Shown: positions 52,944 through 61,945 of the stretch, one piece after another
Layout: the number at the start of each line of letters is the position of its first letter
Numbering within the stretch: the stretch's first letter is position 1
DNA from: CAVQBJ01 sp963724405
GTDB lineage: Bacteria > Actinomycetota > Thermoleophilia > Solirubrobacterales > Solirubrobacteraceae
NCBI GenBank assembly: GCA_963724405.1
Contig: CAVRUQ010000003.1
Span: forward strand, 1,364,001-1,428,000
Direction of reading: 5' to 3'
Length of the DNA: 64,000 nt
Position numbers and translations under genes: made by a program
Notes under the pieces: generated by a model
Told to the model about the DNA's origin: nothing
The model's database searches: none
What the model saw: only the letters and a program-made list of their open reading frames with translations

Positions 52944-54488
52944 TCACCGCCCCGGCCCGTCCGGCGGCCCATGGGCGGCGGGCCCGTTGAAGTTCGGCAG
53001 CGACTGCGTCCCGCACAGGACGTTCGGCTTCAGCGGCGGCTCGGTGGCGCTGACCGGTGCGGCCGGGCTGGTGCCGAGCGGCGGAAACACCGTACGCACG
53101 TCGGCGAAGTTGGTTGCGCCACCGGACGGGGCACTCTCGCCGAACACCCGGATCGGGCCGGACTTGAAGTAGTTGCCTCCGCCGCCGGAGAGACCGCGCA
53201 GGAAGCTCCCGTTCCCGTCGAAGTTCGAGCCGGCGCTGTTGAGGCCGACGAGCGCGTACCACAGCTCCTGGTAGTTGGGGGCGCCGGTCGATCCGCCGGC
53301 GTCCTGCAGCTTGACGTTGCCCGCCGGGATGAGCACCTGGCTGAAGCAGCGGCTCACCGGGTAGAGCTGCTGCGAGGCGAACGTCGTCTGGGCCGGCGTG
53401 AGCGCGCCCACCTCCGGGGCCAGCGCCACGAGCTGCTCAGAGAGGTTGCCCAGCTCGGCGGGGCTCATGAGCGCCTCGAGCTGCGCGATCCAGGGCAGCG
53501 CGGCGGCGGTGGTGGCCGGCGTCTGCTTCACGGCCGGGATCAGGTCGAGCGCGAACGCGCGCGTGACCGGGAACGACGCGTTCAGCGCCGCGAAGGCGCG
53601 GTCGGTGGTGGTGAGCGCGCCCGGGAGCAGGCCGACGGCCGCGTTCAGCGCCGCCGACTGCGTCGCGAACGCCCCGAGCGTGACGTCGAAGTTCGAGATG
53701 AGGCCCTGCAGGTCGGTCTCGCTCTGACCGAGGGCGCCGCTCACCCGCCCGAGCGACGCGACGAGCAGCGACACGTCGTGGGGCTCCTCGCCGGCGAGCG
53801 CCTGGTTGACGATCGTGCTGTTGCGCAGCGAGCGCGGCGCTCGGAGCGACGCGTCGTTGAGCGCCTGCGCCGCCGTCTTGCCGCGCACGATCGGGTCCTG
53901 GGTGACGTCCTGCGCCGGCGTCGGCACGTGGGTCAGCGCGGTCCCGTAGGCGTCCAGGAGGGCCTGCAGGTCGGTGCGGGTGTCGCTGTTGAGCGCGCTC
54001 AGCACCTGGTCGAGCTGCACCGGGTCCGCGGTCTGGGTGATCGGGAGGGTCGCCCCCGACTTCAGGATCGGCGCCGATGGGCTGCCGGGGGTCATGTCGA
54101 CGAAGAAGTTGCCCTCGAGGAAGATGCGGGGCCGGATCTTCAGCGTCGCGTCGCTGTGGATGGGCAGCGCGCCGTTGTCGAGGCTCATCGTCACCACGGC
54201 CACGCTCGAGCCGTTGTAGTGGCCGATCCCCTCGACGGTGCCCACGTTGACCCCGGCGATGCGCACCGGCGTGTTCTTGGCCACGTTGACCGCCGAGGTG
54301 AAGACGCCCTTGAGCTGGAAGCCATGGTGAAGGGGGTTGCGCTTCGTGAACGCCGCGTACGTGGCGAGCACCACGAGCACGACGACGATCAGGCCGGCGG
54401 CCGCCGGGCTCATGCCGCGGCGACGCAGGCGCAGCGGCACCTGCGGCTTGTCCGGGTCCTGGCCCGTGCGGCGGGGGAGCAGTCGCAT
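52944..54488 (-). CDS. Mce/MlaD-domain protein (fourth gene of mce cluster)
   Basis: 514 aa. A basic ~25-residue cytoplasmic start (LPRRTGQDPDKPQVPLRLRRR), TM (~30-46), Mce domain (~55-135; LKGVFTSAVNVAKNTPVRIAGVNVGTVEG, GNFFVDMTPG) and a long helical segment. C-terminal ~120 residues are Gly/Asn/Pro-rich (NYFKSGPIRVFGES, VLCGTQSLPNFNGP). Follows the third gene by 2 bp. Confidence 0.9.
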   Translation of the reverse strand: MRLLPRRTGQDPDKPQVPLRLRRRGMSPAAAGLIVVVLVVLATYAAFTKRNPLHHGFQLKGVFTSAVNVAKNTPVRIAGVNVGTVEGIGHYNGSSVAVVTMSLDNGALPIHSDATLKIRPRIFLEGNFFVDMTPGSPSAPILKSGATLPITQTADPVQLDQVLSALNSDTRTDLQALLDAYGTALTHVPTPAQDVTQDPIVRGKTAAQALNDASLRAPRSLRNSTIVNQALAGEEPHDVSLLVASLGRVSGALGQSETDLQGLISNFDVTLGAFATQSAALNAAVGLLPGALTTTDRAFAALNASFPVTRAFALDLIPAVKQTPATTAAALPWIAQLEALMSPAELGNLSEQLVALAPEVGALTPAQTTFASQQLYPVSRCFSQVLIPAGNVKLQDAGGSTGAPNYQELWYALVGLNSAGSNFDGNGSFLRGLSGGGGNYFKSGPIRVFGESAPSGGATNFADVRTVFPPLGTSPAAPVSATEPPLKPNVLCGTQSLPNFNGPAAHGPPDGPGR

Positions 54489-54490
54489 CG

Positions 54491-55993
54491 CTAGCCGTCC
54501 GAGGTCGAGAAGTCGCGGTTGTTGTTGATCGGATGGGCATGGCCGATCACGGTCTGCCCGGTCGTGTACGTCTGGTTGCCCGGCTCGCACACGCCGGCCG
54601 GCTGCCCCACCGCGCCGACGTACGGGTACGGGGTCGCGTGCAGGTGGTTGTTCTGGCTCACGGTCACGCGGGCCGGCGTGCTGCCGACGTTGCCGCCGTT
54701 CGCCGGCGCGGAAGCCGGGCCGCCCTCGCTGTTGGGGCCGATGACGGCGTTCTGCGGATCCCCCGACTGTCCGAACGGCGCCTTCGGGTCGAAGGTCGAG
54801 TACGGGAAGATCGGCAGCGCCCGCAGCCAATTGCCGACGCTCGTGCCCTCGGCCAGGTCGCTGGCCAGGTTGCGGAAGAACAGCGTCGGGTAGTTGCACT
54901 GCGTCTGCATGCCGGCCAGGTCGGCCACGATCGGGTTGCCGCCCTCGAATGCGACCCTGAGGTCCAGCAGGCCGGGGAGCACGCGCGGATCCTCGGCGAA
55001 GGCCTGCAGCGCGGCCAGCGTCGTGCTCAGCTGCTGGTTGGTGGCCGCCGCGCCGGGCAGGTTCTTCACGCCGGCCTCGACCGCCGGGGCCAGGCTCGGG
55101 GCCGCCTGGCGCAACGCGACCGCACCCGGGGCCAGCAGCGCGAAGAAGCGGGTCAGCTGGGCGATGAACGGGCGCTCGTAGACGAGCGAGAAGGTGGCCT
55201 GGTCGAGCGATGCGGGACCGTCGTCGGTCGCCTGCCCGATCGAGGGCGCCACGCCGGCGAGCGCCTTGAACGTCGTGTCCAGGGCGATGAACGCCTCGCC
55301 CTGCTGCACCGCGACGGGGGCGACCTGGGCCGACGCGCGCTCGAGTGCGGCGAAGAGCCCGGCCAGGTGGGTGTCCCGGGCGCCGAGCGTGCGGGCGAGC
55401 GGCTCGAGGTTCGCCAGCGCCGGGTCGAGGTTGGAGATCGTGCTGTTGAGGTTCGCGCCGCGGCCGGCGAAGCCGTTGCCGTAGAAGACCGTGTTCGTCT
55501 GGATCGCGGTGCGCGTCGGCGCGTTGAACATGTTCAGGACCTGGTCGATCTCGACCGGGGCGGGGGTGGCCGCCGACAGCGGCAGCGTGCCGCCGGGCGG
55601 CAGCTTGCGGGTCGAGGTCCCGGGAGTCAGCTCGAGGTACTTCTCCCCGAGCGACGAGCGGTCGCGCACCACCACGGTCGTGTCGATCGGCAGCTCCTGC
55701 AGGCGCTTCTCGAGCTTGAGGCCGACGACCGCGCTGACGGCGCCGGTATGGAGGTTCTGCTGGGCCTTCTCCTTGGCCACCGAGCCGACGCGCGTGCCGC
55801 CGATGCGCACGTCGTTGCCGATCTGCAGGCTCGTCGCGTCCGGGAGCGTGACGTTGATGTCGTACGTCGGCACGAACGGCAGGCCGTTGTTCGCGTTATA
55901 GGACAGGAACACGGCGACGATGACGACGAGCGTCGTCACCGCACCGATGAGCAGCGGCGAGCCGGCGAGCGAGCGTGAGGACCGCCGGCTCAT
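54491..55993 (-). CDS. Mce/MlaD-domain protein (third gene of mce cluster)
   Basis: 500 aa. TM at ~12-32, Mce domain (~40-125; INVTLPDATSLQIGNDVRIGGTRVGSV, GEKYLELTPG), helical region to ~370, then a Pro/Gly/Asn-rich tail containing HLHATPYPYVGAVGQPAGVCEPGNQ. Its ATG overlaps the preceding gene's stop by 4 bp. Confidence 0.9.
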   Translation of the reverse strand: MSRRSSRSLAGSPLLIGAVTTLVVIVAVFLSYNANNGLPFVPTYDINVTLPDATSLQIGNDVRIGGTRVGSVAKEKAQQNLHTGAVSAVVGLKLEKRLQELPIDTTVVVRDRSSLGEKYLELTPGTSTRKLPPGGTLPLSAATPAPVEIDQVLNMFNAPTRTAIQTNTVFYGNGFAGRGANLNSTISNLDPALANLEPLARTLGARDTHLAGLFAALERASAQVAPVAVQQGEAFIALDTTFKALAGVAPSIGQATDDGPASLDQATFSLVYERPFIAQLTRFFALLAPGAVALRQAAPSLAPAVEAGVKNLPGAAATNQQLSTTLAALQAFAEDPRVLPGLLDLRVAFEGGNPIVADLAGMQTQCNYPTLFFRNLASDLAEGTSVGNWLRALPIFPYSTFDPKAPFGQSGDPQNAVIGPNSEGGPASAPANGGNVGSTPARVTVSQNNHLHATPYPYVGAVGQPAGVCEPGNQTYTTGQTVIGHAHPINNNRDFSTSDG

Positions 55994-57420
55994 CCGCCCG
56001 GCACCTGTGACGGGGAGCAGTCGAGCGTGCCGCCGGCGGTGAACGGAGCCGAGCCGTCCGCGGTGGGCGCGGCGGCCGCGCCCGGGCAGCGCTTGGTCTG
56101 GCCGGTCTCGAGGTTCGCGAGTCCGGCGATCGGGTTGGTGGGTACGAGCGTGTTGTTGCCGCCGGAGGCGAAGTCCGAGTACACGAGCGATACGCGCGCG
56201 TAGTGACCGTCGGCATCGAAGTAGTTCGCGCTCTGGCCGAACGAGCGCAGCGCGCCGACGAGGTCGGGGGCGTACGGCCGGATGAACGTCGTGATCGGCA
56301 ACGACGCCTGCAGCGCCGTGATCGAGGCCGGCGCCGCCTTGTCGACCGCGTGGGCGAGCGCCGGCAGGTCGAACGCCGCGTCCGTGAGGTCGTTGTTCGG
56401 GCCGGGCCGGGAGATCGCCAGCCCGAGGTTGGTCACCGGTCCCTGCGACTCGGCCAGCAGCGGCGCGAGCGCGCGCAGCAGCTTGGTGAGATCGGGCGTG
56501 GTCGGCTTGGACGCGTCCACGAGTTGGGTGAGCGCGTCCAGCGTCGGCGTGAGATTGGCCAGCGTCGTGTTGCCCTGCGCCAGCGTCGCGGGCAGCTGCC
56601 GCAGCCCGGCGGTGAGGGCCTGGTTCTGGGCGCCGATCGCGCCGAAGGTCTGATCGGCGTTCTGCACGAGCGAGCTCAGCTGCGGCGCCCGGGAGGCGAT
56701 CGTCGTGACCGTCTTCGACGTGGCGACGACGAAGTTCAGGAACGCCGCCTGGTCGAGGTCGAGCTCGGCGAGCAGGTGATCGGCCGACGACAGCGCCGGG
56801 GAGAAGTACGGGAGCGACTCCTGGATCGCCTTCGACGCCCCCGCGTACTGCACGGCCGAGCCCTGGATGACGTGCTGGAGCGCCCGCCGCGTGGGGGCGT
56901 CGAGCGTGTTGAAGACCTGGTCGAGGTCGACCGCGCTCTGCGTCGAGGTGACGCCGAGCGTCGCCCCGTCGGGAAGCGTCGGCTCGTTGTTCGGCCCGGG
57001 CGCCAGCGCGACGAAGCGGTTGGCGACACCCGACAGTGACGGCGAGCGGATCTGTGCCGTGGTGCCCTCGTGCAGCGGAGCGATCGGGGAGCTCACCGTG
57101 ATCGTGATCTCGGCCAGGTTGTCGTTCGTCAGCGAGATGTCGGTGACGTTCCCGACCGGCACGCCGCCGACCTGGACCTGGTCGCCCTTGACGAGCTGGC
57201 TGGCGTCGGTGAACAGGAGGTGGTACGTGCGCGCGCTGTTCGAGCTCAGCACGAGGTAGGCGACGATCAGCAGCACGAAGACGAGCAGTCCGACCACGAC
57301 GCCCCGGACCCGCCGGCCGCGGCCGGGACGCCCGCCGCCGCCCGAGCCACCGTCGAGCGGTGGGCGCGGCGGCCCCGGGGGACGGGCGCGGGTCGTGGGC
57401 GGAGGCAGGGTCGTGCTCAT
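55990..57420 (-). CDS. Mce/MlaD-domain protein (second gene of mce cluster)
   Basis: 476 aa. A Pro/Gly/Arg-rich ~40-residue cytoplasmic N-terminus, TM (VVVGLLVFVLLIVAYLVLS), Mce domain (~62-145; LLFTDASQLVKGDQVQVGGVPVGNV, FVALAPG) and the helical region. ATG 57420 lies 2 bp after the lipoprotein gene. The tail has two Cys (KRCPGAA, LDCSPSQ). Confidence 0.9.
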   Translation of the reverse strand: MSTTLPPPTTRARPPGPPRPPLDGGSGGGGRPGRGRRVRGVVVGLLVFVLLIVAYLVLSSNSARTYHLLFTDASQLVKGDQVQVGGVPVGNVTDISLTNDNLAEITITVSSPIAPLHEGTTAQIRSPSLSGVANRFVALAPGPNNEPTLPDGATLGVTSTQSAVDLDQVFNTLDAPTRRALQHVIQGSAVQYAGASKAIQESLPYFSPALSSADHLLAELDLDQAAFLNFVVATSKTVTTIASRAPQLSSLVQNADQTFGAIGAQNQALTAGLRQLPATLAQGNTTLANLTPTLDALTQLVDASKPTTPDLTKLLRALAPLLAESQGPVTNLGLAISRPGPNNDLTDAAFDLPALAHAVDKAAPASITALQASLPITTFIRPYAPDLVGALRSFGQSANYFDADGHYARVSLVYSDFASGGNNTLVPTNPIAGLANLETGQTKRCPGAAAAPTADGSAPFTAGGTLDCSPSQVPGG

Positions 57421-57422
57421 CG

Positions 57423-58859
57423 TCACTCGCCGAGCAGGTAGCTGAGCATCGTGTTCGTGGTCGAGCTCGAGGTCGAGCCTCCGCCTGCCGGTGCGGCGGC
57501 GCCGCCCGCCGGCGTGCTCGTGCTCGCGGCCCGCGCGGTGGCGGCGTGGGCGCGTGCGCGCGCGGCGCGGGCGGTCGACGCCGTCGTGCCGCTGGCGCCC
57601 GTGAAGTTGCCGTCCTGGCAGTCCGTGTTGACGGTCGTGTCGTCGTACACGATGCAGTTGCCGATGATCACGCCGAAGTTCCGCAGGAAGTGCCCGGCCT
57701 GGTCGTACCCGTTGGACGCCAGTGACCCGCGGAAGATGAAGTCCAGGATGTCCTTCAGCCCCTGCTGCTTGTCGACCCCCTGCAGCAGCGCCGCGGTGTT
57801 CTGGCCGAACGGCTGCGCGACCGCGCCGAGCGACTGCAGCGACGTCGCGACCGGTTGCGCCGCCTCGATCTGGGCCACGCCGGGCTTGGCGGTCTGCCCG
57901 AAGCTGACGAGGTATGCGCTGGTGGCCTGGGACAGCGGCACGAGATTCTGCGTGACCGCGTTGACGTCCGGCGCCGCGGCGGCGAGGTTGGCCAGAACCG
58001 GGTTGGCCGCGTCGGCCGTGCCCGACAGCTCGCGCAGCGTCGGCGTCAGTGCATCGAGGAACCCGGGCAGCTTGGCGAGCACCTGGCCGAGCGCGGCCCG
58101 GTGCTGCGCCTGCACGGTGGCGACCGTGTTCGAGTTCGCGATGAAGTCCGCGATCTGATGGCGCGTGGCCGCGAGCGGTGCCACCGCGATGTCGGACTCG
58201 GTCGCGAGCTGGGCGAGCGTGTGGTTCTCCGAGGCCAGGATGGCGAGCACGCGGTCGAGCGCGGCGAGCGTCGGATCGGCGCGCTGGACCACCTGCTCGA
58301 GCGCCTGGCCGTTGCCGGCCAGCCCGGCGCCGAGCTCGTTGATGATGATCGACAGGCGCTGCGTGTACGGCAGGCGGCTGATGTCTCCGATCAGGTCGAG
58401 GCCGACCGGGCTCGACGTGTTCGTCACCGGCAGGTAGTACTGGCCGGCGCCGGCGCCGTGCCGGATGAGCGGCAACGCGGGCGGCTCGGGGACGCCGACC
58501 GCGCGCGGCTGCGTCGGTGTGCAGTCGACGAACATCTCGCCGATGAGCGCCTGCGGACGCACGATGCAGTTCGCGTCCGTCCGGAAGTCCTGGAAGCCGG
58601 CGTCGGTGATGTTCAGCACCACGGCCGCCTTCTGGTCCGGCGTGACGTCGAGCGACTGGACCGAGCCGACCTTCACGCCGGCGACCTTCACGTCCTCCCC
58701 GGGGATGACGTTCCCGGCGTCGTCGAAGATCGCGCGCACCTCGTAGCTGGGGGTGCCGCTCGAGCCGCAGGCACTGAGGCCGACCCCGAGCAGGGCCGCC
58801 GCGACCAGGGCGAGCATCCACCCGAATCGCCGCCGTGCGCCCACGCCTACGCTCCGCAC
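57423..58859 (-). CDS. Mce-family lipoprotein (first gene of mce cluster)
   Basis: 478 aa. The signal sequence ends in lipobox LSAC with Cys31 as lipidation site, then an Mce domain (~38-120; VRAIFDDAGNVIPGEDVKVAGVKVGSVQS, GEMFVDCTPTQ), helical region, paired Cys in GNCIVYDD / TDCQDGN and an Ala/Ser/Thr-rich tail. In mycobacterial mce operons the lipoprotein (LprK/MceE) is fifth; here it is first. Start GTG 58859. It heads an apparently single transcript of six mce genes. Confidence 0.9.
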   Translation of the reverse strand: MRSVGVGARRRFGWMLALVAAALLGVGLSACGSSGTPSYEVRAIFDDAGNVIPGEDVKVAGVKVGSVQSLDVTPDQKAAVVLNITDAGFQDFRTDANCIVRPQALIGEMFVDCTPTQPRAVGVPEPPALPLIRHGAGAGQYYLPVTNTSSPVGLDLIGDISRLPYTQRLSIIINELGAGLAGNGQALEQVVQRADPTLAALDRVLAILASENHTLAQLATESDIAVAPLAATRHQIADFIANSNTVATVQAQHRAALGQVLAKLPGFLDALTPTLRELSGTADAANPVLANLAAAAPDVNAVTQNLVPLSQATSAYLVSFGQTAKPGVAQIEAAQPVATSLQSLGAVAQPFGQNTAALLQGVDKQQGLKDILDFIFRGSLASNGYDQAGHFLRNFGVIIGNCIVYDDTTVNTDCQDGNFTGASGTTASTARAARARAHAATARAASTSTPAGGAAAPAGGGSTSSSTTNTMLSYLLGE

Positions 58860-59242
58860 GGCGGGGTCCCCGCTCCGACCTCGACGACCCGCGGCGCAGC
58901 GCTCTGCGCTCCGATGACCGGCGCGATCATTGCAGACAGCATGCAGGGTCGCCCGGCAGCCCGAGCCGACCGTTACGCGCCGCCCCGTCCATGTGGTCTA
59001 CGCCACCGGCCCGCGTGACCGCTCCGGCGCAGGCAAACGACCGCCGATGAGCACCCTCTCGCCTCCTCGTCATCGCTGGAGAGCCTACCGGCCCGCATTC
59101 TCGGAATGTTCACCTGGTATTACGCGTCTCTTATCCGGCCGTGAGCCGCGGCGGGGAACCGCCACAGGCTCCTTCTTCACCGCCGAGGCCGCCTCCCCTT
59201 CGCGGACCGCGAAGATCATCGCCCTCCGGCCGGGCGCGCCAC
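58860..59242. other. 383-bp intergenic region between the acyl-CoA dehydrogenase pair and the mce cluster
   Basis: No convincing gene on either strand. It must hold the mce promoter and the end of the dehydrogenase transcript, both reading leftward. Visible structure: a small GNRA-type hairpin (GGCGG-GGAA-CCGCC, 59150-59163), a possible minus-strand -10 TAATAC (59122-59117), an inverted repeat CATTC-TCG-GAATG (59096-59108) just downstream of it, and a leader hairpin GCGCAG/CTGCGC (58894-58909). Confidence 0.5.
59096..59122 (-). promoter_or_regulatory. Candidate mce promoter -10 and adjacent operator
   Basis: TAATAC on the minus strand (59122-59117) is an acceptable -10, though no good -35 is seen 17 bp upstream. 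The inverted repeat CATTC-N3-GAATG (59096-59108) would fall on the transcription start. This would leave a ~250-nt leader. Confidence 0.25.
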
Positions 59243-60247
59243 TCAGGCGGTGATCGCGGCGGCGACCCGCTCCCGATGCTCGGCCGCCGATCCGTACAGG
59301 CGCGCGTCGACCTGCGCCCGCTTGAGGAAGAAGTGCAGGTCGTGCTCCCACGTGAAGCCGATTCCGCCGTGCACCTGCAGCGCCGAGGCCGTCACACGCG
59401 CTCCCGCGTCCGATGCGTACGCCTTCGCGCTCGCGGCGGCCAACGGCAGCGCGTCGGGCTCGTGGTCCGCGGTCCAGGCCGCGAAGTAGGTCGCCGAGCG
59501 CGCGCTCTCGGTCTCGAGCAGCATCTGCGCGCAACGGTGCGAAATGGCCTGGTGCACACCGATCGGCTGCCCGAACTGGCGCCGGTCCTTGGCATAGGCG
59601 ACGGCCTCCTCCATCATCCGCTGCGCGATGCCGACCGACTCGGCGGCGAGGGCCACGGCCACGCGCGCGAGCCCACCGGCGACATCGCCCTCGAGCGGCT
59701 CGCCGCCGCCGCGCGCGGCCACCTCGCCGAAGCCGCGCGTCATGTCGATCGTCTCGATCGCCCGCACGTCGAGCTCCTCGGCGGCGTACAGCCGGGCCTC
59801 GCCGCTCGTGGCGTCGGCGAGGATCACGAACGCCGCGCCCGGGGCATCCGGGACAAGGGGAGCGCGACCGTCGCGCGCGATTCCGAGTGTGCCGCGCTGC
59901 TCGCCGGCGAGCAGCGGTCCGAGCCGGCGTTCGCGCTGCTCGTCACTGCCCGCGTGCTCGAGCACGAGCGCGGCGGCGGTCGTGGAGAGGAACGGCAGCG
60001 GCGCGAGCGCGTAGCCGAGCTCCTCCTGCAGGATGACGAGCTCGACGAGCCCGAGCCCCTGGCCGCCGTGCTCCTCCGGGATGGCGATCCCCGGCCAGCC
60101 GAGCTCGACGAGCTCGGCGAACAGCTCGTTGTCGTACTCGCCGCCCTCGGCGAGCTCGCGCAGGCGCTCGGGCCTCAGGCGCGCCGCGAGCAGGTCGCGC
60201 GCGGTGCGCTTGATCGTCTGCTGGTCCTCGCTGAATTCGAAGTTCAT
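59243..60247 (-). CDS. Acyl-CoA dehydrogenase, beta-type subunit (no catalytic base motif)
   Basis: 334 aa. ACAD fold: QQTIKRTARDLLAARLRPERLRELAE, EEHGGQGLGLVELVILQEELG, FAD-binding Arg segment KDRRQFGQPIGVHQAISHRCAQ, and VHGGIGFTWEHDLHFFLKRAQ. The usual EGT catalytic-Glu segment near the C-terminus is absent. The pattern matches the base-less partner of alpha2beta2 FadE enzymes that act on steroid side chains. ATG 60247 overlaps the partner's stop (ATGA). Confidence 0.9.
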   Translation of the reverse strand: MNFEFSEDQQTIKRTARDLLAARLRPERLRELAEGGEYDNELFAELVELGWPGIAIPEEHGGQGLGLVELVILQEELGYALAPLPFLSTTAAALVLEHAGSDEQRERRLGPLLAGEQRGTLGIARDGRAPLVPDAPGAAFVILADATSGEARLYAAEELDVRAIETIDMTRGFGEVAARGGGEPLEGDVAGGLARVAVALAAESVGIAQRMMEEAVAYAKDRRQFGQPIGVHQAISHRCAQMLLETESARSATYFAAWTADHEPDALPLAAASAKAYASDAGARVTASALQVHGGIGFTWEHDLHFFLKRAQVDARLYGSAAEHRERVAAAITA

Positions 60248-61383
60248 CGTGCCGCCCTCGGTAGCCCGAGCACCCGCTCGGCGATGATGTTCTTCAGGAT
60301 CTCGGTGGTGCCGCCCTCGATCGAGTTCGCGCGGGCGCGCAGGAAGCGGTAGGTCCAGTCGGAGTCCTCCCGCAGCGCCTCCTCCCCGAGCACGTCGATC
60401 GCGAGCTCCGTCAGCGCCTGGTTGGTGTCCGACCACTGCCACTTCGGCAGCGAGCCCTCCGGCCCGGGCACGCCGGTGCGCATCTGCGAGGACAGGCCGC
60501 GCATCGCGTTCAGGCGCAGGTTCTCGGTCTCGATGTGCAGCTGGGCCAGGCGCTGGCGGATGACCGGATCCTCGGTCGCTCCGCGCTCGCGGCACAGCGC
60601 GATGAGGTCGTTCAGCGAGCGGCGCACGGCGATGGCCGACGCGAAGGCGAGGCCGGCGCGCTCGTGCGCGAGCGTCGTGATCGCGACGTTCCAGCCGTTG
60701 CCCTCGCCGCCGACGACGTTCTCGACCGGGATCCGGGCCTCCTCGAGGAAGAGCTCGTTGAACTCGGCCTCGCCGGTGATCTGACGCAGCGGGCGCACCT
60801 GCACGCCGTCCTGCTCCATATCCATGAGGAAGTAGGTCAGACCCTTGTGCTTCGGGGCGTCCTGGTCGGTGCGGGCGACGAGCATGCACCACTTGGCCTC
60901 GTGCGCGAGCGTCGTCCAGACCTTCTGCCCGGTCACGAGGTACTCGTCGCCCGAGCGCACGGCGCGGGTCTTGAGCGACGCGAGGTCCGAGCCGGAGTCC
61001 GGCTCGGAGAAGCCCTGGCACCAGATCTCCTCCGCCGACAGGATCGGGGCGAGGTAGCGCTCCTTCTGCTCGGGCGTGCCGTGATGGATGACCACCGGCC
61101 CGCCCATCACGAGGCCGAGCACGTTCGCCGTCGAGGGCGCGTCCGCGCGGGTCAGCTCCTCGTTGAAGATCGCCTGCTCGATGAGCGTCGCGCCCCGCCC
61201 GCCGTACTCCTCCGGCCACGACAACCCGGCGTAGCCGGCCTGGTTGAGCTCGCGCTGCCAGGCGCGGCGAAACTCGAAGCCCGACTCGTCGCCCTTGGGC
61301 TCGGGACCCGGGTGGTGCGCGGCGAGCCATTCGCGCAGCTCGTCGCGAAAGGCCTCCTCGGCCGAAGTAAGCGTGAGATCCAT
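60244..61383 (-). CDS. Acyl-CoA dehydrogenase, alpha-type subunit (with catalytic base)
   Basis: 379 aa. Opening LTLTSAEEAFRDELREWLAAHHP, SWPEEYGGRGATLIEQAIFNEEL, CQGFSEPDSGSDLASLKTRAVRSGDEYLVTGQKVWTT substrate/FAD segments, and C-terminal NSIEGGTTEILKNIIAERVLGL carrying the catalytic Glu. It lacks the RQFG FAD-binding segment that the downstream partner has. Together the two look like a heterotetrameric dehydrogenase. ATG 61383 chosen. Confidence 0.92.
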   Translation of the reverse strand: MDLTLTSAEEAFRDELREWLAAHHPGPEPKGDESGFEFRRAWQRELNQAGYAGLSWPEEYGGRGATLIEQAIFNEELTRADAPSTANVLGLVMGGPVVIHHGTPEQKERYLAPILSAEEIWCQGFSEPDSGSDLASLKTRAVRSGDEYLVTGQKVWTTLAHEAKWCMLVARTDQDAPKHKGLTYFLMDMEQDGVQVRPLRQITGEAEFNELFLEEARIPVENVVGGEGNGWNVAITTLAHERAGLAFASAIAVRRSLNDLIALCRERGATEDPVIRQRLAQLHIETENLRLNAMRGLSSQMRTGVPGPEGSLPKWQWSDTNQALTELAIDVLGEEALREDSDWTYRFLRARANSIEGGTTEILKNIIAERVLGLPRAAR

Positions 61384-61487
61384 CGCCTGCTCCTCGTCTG
61401 CTCGGGTTCGTGCGCCAAGCCCCACTCTACGTCGCCCGAGCCGGCCGCGTGGCGGCGGCTGCGCGCCGCCGGACCGGCCGACCGGCA

Positions 61488-61943
61488 ATGATGCCGTGTG
61501 TGGACCTGCACACCCAGCACCTGCAGCTGCTGCTCGCGCGCAACTTCATCGCGGCGACGCTCACCCCGGCCTTCATCACCGACCCCGACGGCGTGATGAT
61601 CTTCTTCAACGAGGCCGCCGCGCAGCTCATCGGTCGCCGGTTCGAGGAGAGCGGGCGGCTGACTCGTGAGGAATGGAACGAGATCGGCCCGGTCGACGAA
61701 CAGGGACGCCCGATCGCCAGCGGAGACCTGCCGCTGACGATCGCCCTGCGCCATGGCGTCCCCGCGATGGGACGGTTCCGGATCAAGACCGACCAGGGCG
61801 CGCTGATGGAGGTCGAGGCGTCCGCCAATCCACTGATCGGCGAGGGCGGCTTCCGCGGAGCGCTCGTCAGCTTCGTCCCGCTCGCCCCCGACGCCGCGGC
61901 CGAGCGTGAGCTCGCCGTCGGCGCCCGCGACGGGGCCGCCTGA
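61488..61943 (+). CDS. PAS-domain protein
   Basis: 151 aa, essentially one PAS domain: helical lead HLQLLLARNFIAATLTPAFITDPDG, VMIFFNEAAAQLIGRRFEE, and strands FRIKTDQGALMEVEASANPLIGEGGFRGALVSFVPL. No output domain, so it is likely a stand-alone sensor that acts through a partner. ATG 61488 or 61491; GTG 61500 also possible. The next gene begins 2 bp after its stop. Confidence 0.82.
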   Translation: MMPCVDLHTQHLQLLLARNFIAATLTPAFITDPDGVMIFFNEAAAQLIGRRFEESGRLTREEWNEIGPVDEQGRPIASGDLPLTIALRHGVPAMGRFRIKTDQGALMEVEASANPLIGEGGFRGALVSFVPLAPDAAAERELAVGARDGAA

Positions 61944-61945
61944 GC

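Noticed and set aside
59140..59175. Possible cobalamin or other riboswitch before the mce cluster
   Set aside because: A GGGAACCGCCAC-like fragment recalls a conserved box, but the other required helices and the B12 box are missing, and it lies near the end of the previous transcript.
58930..59253. 107-codon plus-strand open frame in the large intergenic region
   Set aside because: No ribosome-binding site, no family resemblance, composition of random translation, and it overlaps the dehydrogenase 3' end.
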